Shown: positions 26,948-36,491, counted from the first letter of the stretch. The stretch: 64,000 nucleotides of DNA from Paraburkholderia atlantica (GCF_009362785.1 NZ_WHNQ01000021.1:62001-126000), one strand, 5' to 3'. Made by a program: numbers and translations. Notes: generated by a model not told the origin, from the sequence alone.

Positions 26948-27883
26948 TCAGTCAGCGGATTCACCTTGACGCGCCGCCCCGAACATCGTCATGCGCTGCA
27001 AAATCCACGCGAGCAGTTCGTGCGCGGCCGCGACGAGTGGCCGCCCGGACTTCACCAGCACGCGCGCCTTCGTGCCCAGAAACAGCGCGTGATCGATCGG
27101 CACGGTCACCAGCTCGCCAGCCTGAATCTCGCGCGAGGCCGCGAACTCTCCGATCAGCGTCGCAAAGTTTTCATCGGCGACGAAACGCTTGAGTGCCGTC
27201 AGGGAATTGGTGGTGAGCGTCGCGCGGATCTCAACGTGTTCGACGAACGCGAGCATCGTTGCGAGATGCCCGATGCCGAACGTGCTCGGCATCAACGCGA
27301 GCGGCCACGCGAGCAGATCGTCGATCGTGGCGGGCTTGCCGCGCCGGGCGAGCGGATGGTCGCGGCGCACCAGCAACACCACGGGCTGCGCGGAACTCGC
27401 GCGATATTCGACCCGCGGATGCGGCGGCGGATTGAACGCGAGCCCGATATGCGCGCGGCTTTCCGCAACTGCGTCGAGCACGTCGTCGACCGGCAGCACG
27501 GTGAGGCCGATATCGACCTTCGGGTATTGCACGCAGAACGGCGTGATGACCTCGGCAATCAGCGCATCCACGTAACCCTCGCTGACGGCCAGATCGACGC
27601 GGCCTTGCTGCAAGCCGCGCAACGCGTGCAACTGATCCTCGAACTTCTCCTGCTGCGCGCGATAGCCGCGCCAGAACTCCAGCAGATGCGCCGCGGCCTC
27701 GGTTGGCCGGACGCCGCGCGCCTGGCGCTCGAACAGCTGCACCCCGAGTTCGTCTTCGAGCAGCTTGATCTGCCGCGTGATCACCGAGGGCGACGTGTTG
27801 AGGCTGTCCGCCGCACCGCGGATCGTGCCGTGCGTGAGCACCTCGTGGAAATAGCGCAGCCGCTGCTGGTTGATTTCGCGCAT
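26948..27883 (-). CDS. LysR-family transcriptional regulator
   Basis: A 311-residue LysR protein: QQRLRYFHEVLTHGTIRGAA and TSPSVITRQIKLLEDELG form the HTH, followed by a standard effector domain (LAVSEGYVDALIAEVITPF). It is divergent from the MFS transporter at 28068 with a 184-base promoter region and is the likely regulator of the transporter-M81 hydrolase unit. The 27883 ATG begins directly at the conserved HTH. Confidence 0.88.
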   Translation of the reverse strand: MREINQQRLRYFHEVLTHGTIRGAADSLNTSPSVITRQIKLLEDELGVQLFERQARGVRPTEAAAHLLEFWRGYRAQQEKFEDQLHALRGLQQGRVDLAVSEGYVDALIAEVITPFCVQYPKVDIGLTVLPVDDVLDAVAESRAHIGLAFNPPPHPRVEYRASSAQPVVLLVRRDHPLARRGKPATIDDLLAWPLALMPSTFGIGHLATMLAFVEHVEIRATLTTNSLTALKRFVADENFATLIGEFAASREIQAGELVTVPIDHALFLGTKARVLVKSGRPLVAAAHELLAWILQRMTMFGAARQGESAD

Positions 27884-27945
27884 CGCACCCCCGTTTGCCT
27901 GTCGCTTCGTTGCCCTAGGAGGAACAATATGTGAACTTTGTTGCT

Positions 27946-27957
27946 CTTGCTAGCAAG
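27946..27957. promoter_or_regulatory. 12-bp perfect palindrome in divergent LysR/MFS promoter
   Basis: CTTGCTAGCAAG is a perfect palindrome 63 bases upstream of the LysR gene start and 111 bases upstream of the MFS start. Its position suits an operator for the LysR protein, although it is not a canonical T-N11-A box. Confidence 0.35.
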
Positions 27958-28067
27958 GATTGCCCTGGTCAGGATGGTGTTGCGCACGATGCGCATCACA
28001 TCTATTGCATGCGACCCGAGCAGGCGCCAAAGCGTCGCCACCGGTCGACACACATTCGGAGACAGAC

Positions 28068-29357
28068 ATGGCGGCCATTCTTCCCACCGCGCGAAGCGGC
28101 GACGCTTCGGCGCTCTACAGCAAGATCAACGCGCACTTGCTGCCGTTTCTTCTGATCTGCTATCTGTTTGCTTACCTCGATCGCGTCAACGTCGGCTTCG
28201 CGAAGCTTCAGATGCAGACCGATCTCGGCTTCTCCGATGCCGCTTACGGTGTGGGCGCTGGCATCTTCTTCGTCGGCTATGTGCTGTTCGAGCTGCCGAG
28301 CAACCTGCTGCTGCCGCGCATTGGCGCGCGCAAGACCTTCGGCCGCATTCTCGTTCTTTGGGGCATTACATCGGCCTGCATGCTGTTCGTGCGCAGCGTG
28401 CCGGCGTTCTACGCGATGCGCTTCCTGCTGGGCGTATTCGAGGCCGGTTTCGCGCCGGGCATGATCTTCTATCTGTCACGCTGGTACGGCCCCTCGCGCA
28501 TGGCGCGGGCGATTGCGATGGTGTTTCTGGCCGGGCCGATCGGTGGGATCGTCGGCGGGCCGGTTTCGGCGGCGATCATGAGCACGCTCGCGGGCAAGGC
28601 GGGCCTCGCCGGCTGGCAATGGATGTTTCTCGTCGAAGGCCTGCCGTGCATCGTGCTGGGCATCGCGACCTTTCTCTATCTGCCTGACCGCCCGGCCGAC
28701 GCCTCGTGGCTCAGCGACGCCGACAAGCGCCAGCTGGAGGCCGAAGTCGGCGCGGCGCAGGCTCATGCCACTTCGTTTCGACACGTGCTGCGCGATCGCA
28801 AAGTCTATGTGCTGGCGTTCGCCTACTTCTGCATCATTGCCTCGATCTACGCGATCAGCTTCTGGCTGCCCGCCATTCTGAAGGCTCAGGGCGTGAGCGA
28901 CCTGATCACGCTCGGCTGGTACACGTCGATTCCGTACGTCGCCGCGGCGGTGGGCATGCTCTATATGGGCTCGCGTTCGGACCGGCTCGGCGAGCGGCGC
29001 CTGCATTGCGCGGCGCCGGCGGCCGCCGCCGCGTTGCTGCTCGCCGCCTGCGCGGCCGCGGGCAGTCATGTCGCGCTCACGCTGACGCTGCTCACGCTCG
29101 TGACGATGGCGCTGTGGATGGCCTACACGGTCTTCTGGGCGATTCCGCCCGAATACGTCAAGGGGCCGGCCGCCGCGGGCGGTATCGCGCTCATCAACAC
29201 CATCGGACTGTCTGGCGGCTTCTGGGGGCCCGCGGCCATCGGCTGGATCAAGACGGCGGCCGGCAGCCTGCAACCGGCGCTGCTCGCAATGGCTGGCGTG
29301 TCGCTGCTTGCCGCGCTGCTGATCCTTCCGCTTCGGCTCGCTGCCACCAAGCCCTGA
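28068..29357 (+). CDS. MFS transporter, anion:cation symporter (ACS) family
   Basis: A 429-residue, 12-helix importer. The ACS signatures are YLDRVNVGFAKLQMQTDLG in helix 1, LFELPSNLLLPRIGARKTFG in loop 2-3 and GVFEAGFAPGMIFYLS in helix 4. Relatives carry organic anions such as tartrate, glucarate and aromatic acids. The ATG at 28068 follows GGAGA. It lies 74 bases upstream of the M81 hydrolase gene and divergent from a LysR regulator, so the transporter probably imports the substrate of that hydrolase. Confidence 0.88.
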   Translation: MAAILPTARSGDASALYSKINAHLLPFLLICYLFAYLDRVNVGFAKLQMQTDLGFSDAAYGVGAGIFFVGYVLFELPSNLLLPRIGARKTFGRILVLWGITSACMLFVRSVPAFYAMRFLLGVFEAGFAPGMIFYLSRWYGPSRMARAIAMVFLAGPIGGIVGGPVSAAIMSTLAGKAGLAGWQWMFLVEGLPCIVLGIATFLYLPDRPADASWLSDADKRQLEAEVGAAQAHATSFRHVLRDRKVYVLAFAYFCIIASIYAISFWLPAILKAQGVSDLITLGWYTSIPYVAAAVGMLYMGSRSDRLGERRLHCAAPAAAAALLLAACAAAGSHVALTLTLLTLVTMALWMAYTVFWAIPPEYVKGPAAAGGIALINTIGLSGGFWGPAAIGWIKTAAGSLQPALLAMAGVSLLAALLILPLRLAATKP

Positions 29358-29431
29358 CCTTGTGCCGCGCTTTCAGGGCGCGCCACGCAGTCGATTCTTT
29401 TAGCCATCCTTTTTCAACGAGGTAACGGGAA

Positions 29432-30970
29432 ATGAAGATTCTCATCGCAGGCTTCCAGCACGAAACCAACACGTTCGCCCCGACCAAAGCAAGCTGGCAG
29501 AGCTTCGTTCAGGGCGAGGGCTTTCCGCCGCTCGCGCGCGGCTCCGGCGTGCTCGCGCTGCGTGACGTGAACGTACCCGCCGGCGGCTTCATTCAGGCGG
29601 TGGAAGCGGCGGGCCATACGCTCGTGCCGGTGATCTGGGCCGGCGCGAGCGCCTCCGCGCACGTGACAGAAGACGCCTATGAGCGCATCGCAGGCGAAAT
29701 CGTCGAGGCCGTGCAGCGCGGCGGCTTCGACGCCATCTATCTCGACCTGCACGGCGCGATGGTCGCCGAGCATCTCGACGACGGCGAAGGCGAACTGCTC
29801 GCGCGCGTGCGGGCGATCGTCGGCCGCGCAATCCCGCTGGTAGTCTCGCTCGATCTGCACGCCAACGTGACCGAGCAGATGTTCGCGCACGCGGATGCGA
29901 TGGTCGCCTACCGCACCTATCCGCATGTCGACATGGCCGAGACCGGCGCTCGCGCCGCGCAAATCCTGATGCGCCTCGCGAAAGAGCCGGAGCGCGGCCT
30001 CACGCGCGTGGTGCGCCGCATTCCGTTCCTGATCCCCGTCAACGGCATGTGCACGCTCGCCGAACCGGCACGCGGCACGTACGATCGTCTCGCGGCGCTG
30101 GAACGCGACGGCGTCGTCTCGCTGTCGTTCGCGCCAGGATTTCCGGCGTCCGATTTCCCCGAATGCGGTGCGGTGGTGTGGGGCTACGGTTTCGACGAGG
30201 CCGCCGTGACCGCCGCCGTCGATGCGCTCGCTTCGACCATCGTCGCGCAGGAGCGCGACTGGGAAGTGCGCTTCCTCGACCCGGACGCCGCCGTGCGCGA
30301 AGCGATGCGGCTTGCCGAACGCGCGACTCGGCCCGTCGTGATCGCCGATACGCAGGACAACCCGGGGGTGGGCGGCGATTCGAACACGATGGGCCTCGTG
30401 CGCGCGCTGCTACGTCACGGCGCGAGCGACGCCGCCGTCGGCCTGATCTGGGACCCACGCGCGGCAGCGAAGGCGCACGAAGCGGGGCTCGGTGCGACGA
30501 TCGAGTTGAAGCTCGCGGGCGGCTCGGGCGTACCGGGGGACGCGCCGCTCGCCGGGCGCTTCGTGGTCGAACATCTGTCCCACGGGCGGGTGCGCTTCGA
30601 TGGCCCGATGATGAACGGCATGTGGACCGACATCGGGCCGGTGGCATGCCTGCGCATCGACGGCGTCCGGATCGCGGTCAGCTCGGTCAAGATGCAGATC
30701 TTCGACCGCAATCTCTATCGCGCGGCCGGCATCGAACCCGAACGCATGAAGATTCTCGTCAACAAGAGTTCGGTTCACTATCGCGCCGACTTCGACGCGA
30801 TCGCCGCCGCCCATCTGGTGGCGAAAGCGCCCGGCCCGATGGCCGCCGATCCCGCCGATCTGCCGTGGCAGCGGCTCGATCCGCGCCTGCGGCTGCGGCC
30901 GAACGGCGCGTCGTTGGGAGAGATGCGCGGTAGTGCCGAGCGCGCGAGCAGTCACGCCCCCGCGCGGTGA
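29432..30970 (+). CDS. M81-family metallopeptidase (MlrC-like)
   Basis: A 512-residue protein of the M81/MlrC family. The opening MKILIAGFQHETNTFAPTK with the first metal-site histidine and glutamate, YLDLHGAMVAEH, SLDLHANVTEQM and YRTYPHVDMAETG are the family blocks; the C-terminal domain begins ADTQDNPGVGGDSNTMG. MlrC was named for microcystin degradation, but most members sit in catabolic operons and act on small peptide-like or amide substrates. Here an ACS-family transporter lies just upstream and a LysR regulator beyond it. The start follows GAGGTAACGGGA. The real substrate is unknown. Confidence 0.87.
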   Translation: MKILIAGFQHETNTFAPTKASWQSFVQGEGFPPLARGSGVLALRDVNVPAGGFIQAVEAAGHTLVPVIWAGASASAHVTEDAYERIAGEIVEAVQRGGFDAIYLDLHGAMVAEHLDDGEGELLARVRAIVGRAIPLVVSLDLHANVTEQMFAHADAMVAYRTYPHVDMAETGARAAQILMRLAKEPERGLTRVVRRIPFLIPVNGMCTLAEPARGTYDRLAALERDGVVSLSFAPGFPASDFPECGAVVWGYGFDEAAVTAAVDALASTIVAQERDWEVRFLDPDAAVREAMRLAERATRPVVIADTQDNPGVGGDSNTMGLVRALLRHGASDAAVGLIWDPRAAAKAHEAGLGATIELKLAGGSGVPGDAPLAGRFVVEHLSHGRVRFDGPMMNGMWTDIGPVACLRIDGVRIAVSSVKMQIFDRNLYRAAGIEPERMKILVNKSSVHYRADFDAIAAAHLVAKAPGPMAADPADLPWQRLDPRLRLRPNGASLGEMRGSAERASSHAPAR

Positions 30971-31187
30971 CTTCGAGGCGTTTCGTATCGTTGTGTATCT
31001 ACCGGGCAATTCGACAAACACGGTTGCAAAAGCCGGGGTTCGTGGAAACAGGCGGGATACATGAGGGGGTTCAAATACGTCCATGCCAGTCGGCGGTGCC
31101 GCAAAGCAAAGCGGACGTCGACGCGACTGGATGCACGTGCCACGCAACCGTGGTCTGAACCAACTCAATTGCTCTCAGGTGGATACC

Positions 31188-31523
31188 ATGAAACTCGTCA
31201 AGTCGCTGATCGTTGCCGCTGTTGTCGCTGTCCCCGTCGTTTCGTTCGCGCAGACCAACGCGCCACTCACGCGTGCCCAGGTTCGCGCGGAACTGGTCCA
31301 ACTCGAAAAGGCGGGTTACAACCCGGCTGCGGATTACAACACCTATCCGCAGAATATCCAGGCCGCCGAGGCACGCGTGAGCGCGCTGAATGGCGCGGCG
31401 GCTTCGGCATATGGCGGGTCGGCGGACGGCTCGTCGGCGGCCGGAGCCGGCGCGGTCAAGGTCCCGGCTCTGACACAGCAACAGGACGTTGCCGGCCTCG
31501 CCACGGTCTACGCGCATCATTGA
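31188..31523 (+). CDS. DUF4148 family secreted protein
   Basis: A 111-residue exported protein. The signal peptide (residues 1-22) ends VVSFAQ. The mature start TNAPLTRAQVRAELVQLEKAGYNPA is the signature of DUF4148, small periplasmic proteins abundant in Burkholderiaceae with no known function. The middle is Ala/Gly/Ser-rich. AGGTGG precedes the ATG. It is free-standing and followed by a hairpin terminator. Confidence 0.85.
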   Translation: MKLVKSLIVAAVVAVPVVSFAQTNAPLTRAQVRAELVQLEKAGYNPAADYNTYPQNIQAAEARVSALNGAAASAYGGSADGSSAAGAGAVKVPALTQQQDVAGLATVYAHH

Positions 31524-31563
31524 TGTTTGGCGAGCGCTGCCCGTGCGGGCGGCGGCAACAGAA

Positions 31564-31588
31564 GACGGCCCGCTTCGAGCGGGCCGTC
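31564..31588 (+). terminator. GC-rich hairpin after DUF4148 gene
   Basis: A perfect 11-bp stem (GACGGCCCGCT / AGCGGGCCGTC) with a TCG loop begins 41 bases after the DUF4148 stop. There is no T-tract, so efficiency is uncertain. Confidence 0.55.
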
Positions 31589-32151
31589 GTGCATGCACCA
31601 TCGGGTCGCTTCGAGGATACAGACGCCGCCCGAAACTGAGCGCGCGCCCGACGCTGAACATTGCGCCTCTATCCCTCAGCGCCGCAAAGCTCGTCTCCGT
31701 ATGTCGTGAATTCCCGGTGCAAGTCATCACGTTCTTCAGCATAGACGGCACGCGGCGTCACCGCGATTCGCAGCGGGCGATCTGATTGTGCCTTCCTTTT
31801 GTCCGATATTCATCAGGTCGCCGCAAATAGCGTGGATTACACTGGTTTTCGCTATGCGACCTTAAAGCGTGGCCGACCCACGAAGTCACCATTGCGCGGA
31901 CTTTCGTGCATCCCTTCCGCACGTATCCGCCGACACCGGGCGAAACATGACTGCTCGGTGGAAGCCTTTCGCAATTCACCACTTTGGCCCACACCTGGTC
32001 CCTCAAACGACAGCGACCACGCATTACTGCGGCCATTTGCTAATCGACTATTTTCGTTTGATTCAATCAGGCGCCTGTGATCCAGGCCGCTCGTAGGCCC
32101 TTGCACGCCAGGATTTCACACGTCTGATTCGTCGTTGACAAGGAGATGACG
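31589..32151. other. Intergenic region without a supported gene
   Basis: About 560 bases between the DUF4148 terminator and the next secreted-protein gene. Only short overlapping frames are present and none has a conserved look or a ribosome binding site. Composition is somewhat more AT-rich than neighbours. It should contain the promoter of the 32152 gene; AAGGAG at 32140-32145 decides that start. Confidence 0.45.
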
Positions 32152-32742
32152 ATGAATACCCGGCATTTAAGCATTTGGTCAGCTATGGCCGTTGTACTTC
32201 TGTCGCTGAGCGGCACCGCGCAGGCCGGCGGTGACAATCGTGGCGGTGGCGGGCTTTGCTCGAACGCAACGCTGAGAGGACCCTATGGGTTCATCGGTCA
32301 CGGAGTCATCCTCGGCTTGCTGGATTCGAACAACGTGCTGCATCCATTCGCCACCCAGTCGATCCTCGATGACGTTGCCCTCGTGACATTCGACGGCAAC
32401 GGCAAATTTACCCGCACCGATTTCGGCAGCATCAACGGCGTGCCGAAAGGCGGGCAGACAACCTTCAATCCGTTCCAGAAAGGCACGTATAAGGTGAACG
32501 CCGATTGCACCGGCACGATGTCGATCGTCTATATCGCCGGAGGAGCCGTGCCTGCCGGCGTCGAGACCGATCTGAACATCGTGGTCACTTCGGACGGGAC
32601 ACAGGTCGAATCCGTCGTCTATCGGGCTAGCATCCCGTCAGCAGCGTCGACGCCGGACGGCTTCAGCTGTTCGATGGATTGCGTGCAAGGGGTGCAGGAA
32701 GCGTTTGAAGGCAAGAAGGTTCTGGTCTACGGCTTCCGCTAG
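32152..32742 (+). CDS. Secreted beta-rich protein, function unknown
   Basis: A 196-residue exported protein. The signal peptide ends SGTAQA, and the mature part opens with Gly/Asn-rich GGDNRGGGG and then CSNATLRGPYGFIGHG. The pattern C-S-x-A-T-L-x-G-x-Y-G-F, FDGNGKFTRTDFG and GTYKVNADCTGTM recurs in uncharacterised secreted proteins of soil bacteria and suggests a beta-barrel or sandwich with two disulfides (four cysteines). The ATG at 32152 has AAGGAG six bases upstream; an ATG at 32146 overlaps that site and is less likely. A hairpin lies just downstream. Confidence 0.75.
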   Translation: MNTRHLSIWSAMAVVLLSLSGTAQAGGDNRGGGGLCSNATLRGPYGFIGHGVILGLLDSNNVLHPFATQSILDDVALVTFDGNGKFTRTDFGSINGVPKGGQTTFNPFQKGTYKVNADCTGTMSIVYIAGGAVPAGVETDLNIVVTSDGTQVESVVYRASIPSAASTPDGFSCSMDCVQGVQEAFEGKKVLVYGFR

Positions 32743-32775
32743 TCGTGTACTGATGGATCGGATCGATTCAAGCGT

Positions 32776-32799
32776 GCCGCCGGCCTTTCAACCGGCGGC
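32776..32799. terminator. Hairpin between convergent genes
   Basis: GCCGCCGG / CCGGCGGC stem of 8 bp around an 8-base loop, located between the convergent ends of the 32152 and 32824 genes. It could serve both directions; no T-run is present. Confidence 0.5.
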
Positions 32800-32823
32800 G
32801 TACTCGCTTGGTCGATGCTTCGC

Positions 32824-34134
32824 TCAGTGCCCTTGCCGCTCGCCCACCGCGACGGGCGCATGCCTGGTCTGGCGGCTCAACATCAGCGTCACGACCGCCG
32901 ACACCGCCAGCGTCGCGCCGACCACATAAAGCCCCGCGGTATAGCCGCCCGTCACGTTCTTGAGCCAGCCAATCGCAAACGGCCCGACGAAGCCGCCGAG
33001 GTTGCCGATCGAGTTGATCATCGCGATCCCAGCCGCCGCCCCGGCGCCCGACAGGAACATGCTCGGCATCGCCCACAGCGGCGCTTTCGCGGCGCTGATG
33101 CCGACGTTCACGACGACCAGCGCAAGCACGATCATCAACGCGGTACTCGCATTGCCGGCGAACACGAAGCCGACGCACGCAAGCGCGCACGGAATCACGA
33201 CGTGCCACGTGCGTTCGTCGGTGCGGTCCGAGTGCTTCGCCCATAGCACCATCGCGATCACCGCGAGCACGCTCGGCACACCGGCAAGCAGCCCCGTTTC
33301 GAACGTGCCGAAACCGTATTGGCGGATGATCAGCGGCGCCCACAAGCCGAGCGTATAAAGTCCCGCCGAGGTGCCGAAGTAGATCAGCGCGAGCGCGAGC
33401 ACACGCGGATCGCGCATCGCGCCGAGCGCGCCGGCCGTGTGTCCCGCATGCGCGTGTCGCGCGTCGGCTTCGAGCTTCAGCTTCGCGATCAGCCAGTCGC
33501 GCTCTTCGGGCTGCAGCCACTCGGCTTGCGCGGGCTTGTCGGTCAGATACTTGAGCACACAGAAGCCGAGGATGATCGCGGGCAATGCTTCGAGTATGTA
33601 GAGCATTTGCCAGTCGGCGAGTCCGGCAATCGGCGGCAGTTTCATGATCGCGCCGGAAATCGGCGAGCCGATCGCAGTCGAAATCGGCGCGGCGGCCATG
33701 AACCACGCCGCCGCGACAGCGCGTTGCCGCGTCGGAAACCACAGGCTCAGATACAGGATGATGCCGGGAAAGAAGCCCGCTTCCGCGACGCCGAGAATGA
33801 ATCGCAGCGCGTAAAAACTGTTCGGCCCGACGACGAACGCCGACGCGAGCGACACCAGCCCCCAAGACACCATTACGCGAGCAATCCAGCGCCGCGCGCC
33901 GACCTTGTGCAGGATCAGGTTCGACGGCACTTCGAACAGAAAGTAGCCGATAAAGAAGAGCCCGCCGCCGAGGCCGAACGCGGTCGGCGAAAGACCGATC
34001 GCCTTGTTCATCGATAACGCGGCGAAGCCCACATTCACGCGATCGAGAAAGCTCACGAAGTACAACAGCATGACGAACGGGATGATCCGCAGCATCAGCT
34101 TGCGGGACACCCGGCTTTCGAGTTCAGAAGTCAT
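32824..34134 (-). CDS. MFS transporter, ACS family (tartrate/D-malate type)
   Basis: A 436-residue, 12-helix symporter. Helix 1 shows YFVSFLDRVNVGFAALSMN, loop 2-3 LFEVPSNLILHKVGARRWIA and helix 4 GVAEAGFFPGIILYLSLWFP, all ACS hallmarks shared with TtuB. Its start ATG follows GGAGGAGGAG. It lies 178 bases downstream of a tartrate/D-malate dehydrogenase gene on the same strand, the classic TtuB/TtuC partnership, so tartrate or D-malate is the probable substrate. That link is inferred from context. Confidence 0.86.
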   Translation of the reverse strand: MTSELESRVSRKLMLRIIPFVMLLYFVSFLDRVNVGFAALSMNKAIGLSPTAFGLGGGLFFIGYFLFEVPSNLILHKVGARRWIARVMVSWGLVSLASAFVVGPNSFYALRFILGVAEAGFFPGIILYLSLWFPTRQRAVAAAWFMAAAPISTAIGSPISGAIMKLPPIAGLADWQMLYILEALPAIILGFCVLKYLTDKPAQAEWLQPEERDWLIAKLKLEADARHAHAGHTAGALGAMRDPRVLALALIYFGTSAGLYTLGLWAPLIIRQYGFGTFETGLLAGVPSVLAVIAMVLWAKHSDRTDERTWHVVIPCALACVGFVFAGNASTALMIVLALVVVNVGISAAKAPLWAMPSMFLSGAGAAAGIAMINSIGNLGGFVGPFAIGWLKNVTGGYTAGLYVVGATLAVSAVVTLMLSRQTRHAPVAVGERQGH

Positions 34135-34312
34135 TGTCTCCTCCTCCTGCGCGCGGCAGTGGACCGCGCGCGAGCCTCGCGCCGGCCGACGTCGGGCCGA
34201 GCTAGTCGAGTCAAGGTTGGGTGCCGGCCACGTGGTGGCCGGGGCGTAGACCGCGCGCCGGGTTTGCGCGCGGTTCGCGCTTGGTACGGGTCAATTCAAG
34301 CGAAGCCGTCGC

Positions 34313-35407
34313 TCAAGCCGCGTTCGCCGCGGGCGTCGCCGCCTGCTCGATGAACGCGCATACCGCCGCCGTCACCTGCGCGGTCGTGGCCGTGCCGCCG
34401 AGGTCGCGGGTATGCAGCGCGTTGTTCGCGGTGACCGCTTCGACGGCCTGCATCACGCGCCTGGCCGCGTCGAATTCGCCGAGGTGTTCGAGCAGCATCA
34501 CGACCGACCAGAACGTGCCGACCGGATTCGCGAGCCCCTTGCCCATGATGTCGAACGCGGAGCCGTGGATCGGCTCGAACATCGACGGATAGCGGCGCTC
34601 CGGATCGATGTTGCCGGTCGGCGCGATGCCGAGGCTGCCCGCGAGCGCGGCCGCGAGGTCGCTGAGAATATCGGCGTGCAGGTTGGTGGCGACGATCGTG
34701 TCGAGCGTGGCGGGACGATTGACCATGCGCGCGGTCGCCGCATCGACGAGTTCCTTGTCCCACGTGACGTCCGGAAACTCCTTCGAGATTTCGAGCGCGA
34801 TCTCGTCCCACATCACCATCGCGTGGCGCTGCGCGTTGCTCTTCGTGATCACGGTCAACAGCTTGCGCGGACGCGACTGCGCGAGGCGGAACGCGAAGCG
34901 CATGATGCGCTCGACGCCGGCGCGCGTCATCATCGACACATCGGTCGCGGCTTCGATCGGATGGCCCTGGTGCACGCGCCCACCGACGCCCGAATATTCA
35001 CCCTCCGAATTTTCGCGGACGATGACCCAGTTCAGGTCCTCGGGCTTGCAGTACTTCAGCGGTGCGTCGATGCCGGGCAGGATGCGTGTCGGGCGCACGT
35101 TCGCGTATTGATCGAAGCCCTGGCAGATCTTCAGACGCAGACCCCACAGCGTGATGTGATCGGGAATGTCCTTGTCGCCCGCCGAGCCGAACAGGATCGC
35201 ATCCTTGTTGCGGATCGCGTCGAGCCCGTTGGCCGGCATCATCACGCCGTGCTGGCGATAGTAGTCGCCGCCCCAGTCGAAGTTCTCGAACTCGAACGTG
35301 AAGGCGCGCGTGGTGTTCGCGAGCGCTTCGAGCACCTGCGCGCCGGCCGGCACGACCTCCTTGCCGATGCCGTCGCCGGGAATGGTTGCGATGCGATAGG
35401 TCTTCAT
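34313..35407 (-). CDS. Tartrate dehydrogenase/D-malate dehydrogenase (decarboxylating)
   Basis: A 364-residue beta-decarboxylating dehydrogenase of the IPMDH/ICDH superfamily. TIPGDGIGKEVVPAG, VRENSEGEYSGVGGR, the catalytic lysine in VITKSNAQRHAMVMWDE, the metal aspartates in DIVATNLHADILSDLAAAL-type spacing, and FEPIHGSAFDIMGKGLANP are all seen. YSGVGGR in place of the IPMDH substrate loop, and the length, match TtuC/DmlA, which oxidise L-tartrate or D-malate with NAD. The ATG at 35407 follows CGGAG. It is divergent from a LysR gene resembling DmlR and upstream of a TtuB-like transporter. Confidence 0.87.
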   Translation of the reverse strand: MKTYRIATIPGDGIGKEVVPAGAQVLEALANTTRAFTFEFENFDWGGDYYRQHGVMMPANGLDAIRNKDAILFGSAGDKDIPDHITLWGLRLKICQGFDQYANVRPTRILPGIDAPLKYCKPEDLNWVIVRENSEGEYSGVGGRVHQGHPIEAATDVSMMTRAGVERIMRFAFRLAQSRPRKLLTVITKSNAQRHAMVMWDEIALEISKEFPDVTWDKELVDAATARMVNRPATLDTIVATNLHADILSDLAAALAGSLGIAPTGNIDPERRYPSMFEPIHGSAFDIMGKGLANPVGTFWSVVMLLEHLGEFDAARRVMQAVEAVTANNALHTRDLGGTATTAQVTAAVCAFIEQAATPAANAA

Positions 35408-35499
35408 GTCTCCGTCCTGTGCTTGGTGAATGGCGTGAGTGGACTCTAGCGCGATCGCACGGGAAAAAACCGGTGCTAAACTCAAAGCATCTTTAACTT

Positions 35500-35513
35500 G
35501 CATTCACAAATGC
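35500..35513. promoter_or_regulatory. Candidate LysR operator upstream of dmlR-like gene
   Basis: GCATT-CACA-AATGC is a 14-base dyad located 18 bases before the regulator ATG and 93 bases before the dehydrogenase ATG, in the 123-base shared promoter region. Confidence 0.35.
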
Positions 35514-35530
35514 GAAGGCGTGGAGAGACG

Positions 35531-36457
35531 ATGCGCGACACTGTGCAGCCAGCGGATCTGAGCTTTTTCTCGACGCTCGCCGCGAGCGGCAGCCTCAGCG
35601 CGGCCGCGCGCGAACTGGGGCTGACCGCGGCCGCCGTCAGCAAGCGCCTCACGCAGATGGAGCAGCGCGCTGGCGTCGCGCTCGTGAACCGCACGACGCG
35701 CCGCATGATGCTGACGCCCGAAGGCGAGCTATACCTCGAACGCGCGCGGCGGATTCTCGATGAGATCGACGAACTGGCGGAACTGCTGGGCTCGGCGAAA
35801 AAGACGCCGAAGGGTTTGCTGCGCGTGAACGCGACGCTCGGCTTCGGGCGCAGCCATATCGGACCCGCGATCTCGCGCTTTGTCGCGCGGTATCCGCAGG
35901 TGTCGGTTCAACTACAGTTGTCGGTCACGCCCCCGCCGCTCACCGACGACAGCTTCGACGTCTGTATCCGCTTCGGCGAGCCGCCGGATACGCGCGTGGT
36001 GGCGCGCCGTCTTGCGCCGAACCGGCGTCTGCTGTGCGCGGCGCCGTCGTATCTCGCGGCGCACGGCACGCCGCTCACGGCGCACGATCTGACGCGCCAC
36101 AACTGCATCGGCATTCGGCAGGGCGACGAAGCGTATGGCGTGTGGCGGCTGACGTCCGGACGCGGCGCCGCGCGCAAGACCGAGGCGGTGCGCATCAAGG
36201 GCACGCTGACCACCAACGACGGTGAGATCGCCGTCAAATGGGCGCTCGAAGGACACGGCATCCTGCTGCGCGCGGAATGGGACATCCGGCAGTATCTGGC
36301 GGAGGGTTCGCTCGTTCAGTTGCTGCCTGATCACGACACACCGAATGCGGATATCTTCGCGGTGTATTCACCACGGCATCAGATGTCGAATCGTATTCGA
36401 GCGTTTGTCGAGTTTATTGCGCGGGAGCTGGGGGGTGAGGTGGGGGTGGTTGCGTAG
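35531..36457 (+). CDS. LysR-family regulator, DmlR-like
   Basis: A 308-residue LysR protein of the branch with the LTPEGELYLERARRIL pattern seen in DmlR-type regulators; the HTH is in SGSLSAAARELGLTAAAVSKRLTQ. The ATG at 35531 is preceded by TGGAGAG. DmlR in E. coli activates dmlA, and this gene has the same divergent placement relative to a DmlA/TtuC dehydrogenase, so it likely activates the dehydrogenase and transporter in the presence of substrate. Confidence 0.86.
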   Translation: MRDTVQPADLSFFSTLAASGSLSAAARELGLTAAAVSKRLTQMEQRAGVALVNRTTRRMMLTPEGELYLERARRILDEIDELAELLGSAKKTPKGLLRVNATLGFGRSHIGPAISRFVARYPQVSVQLQLSVTPPPLTDDSFDVCIRFGEPPDTRVVARRLAPNRRLLCAAPSYLAAHGTPLTAHDLTRHNCIGIRQGDEAYGVWRLTSGRGAARKTEAVRIKGTLTTNDGEIAVKWALEGHGILLRAEWDIRQYLAEGSLVQLLPDHDTPNADIFAVYSPRHQMSNRIRAFVEFIARELGGEVGVVA

Positions 36458-36491
36458 TGCGGCACAGCGGATAACTCGAGGTGGAGCTACT

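Noticed and set aside
31527..32106. Several 60-90 codon frames between the two secreted-protein genes
   Set aside because: They overlap on both strands, lack ribosome binding sites and have no family pattern or signal peptide.
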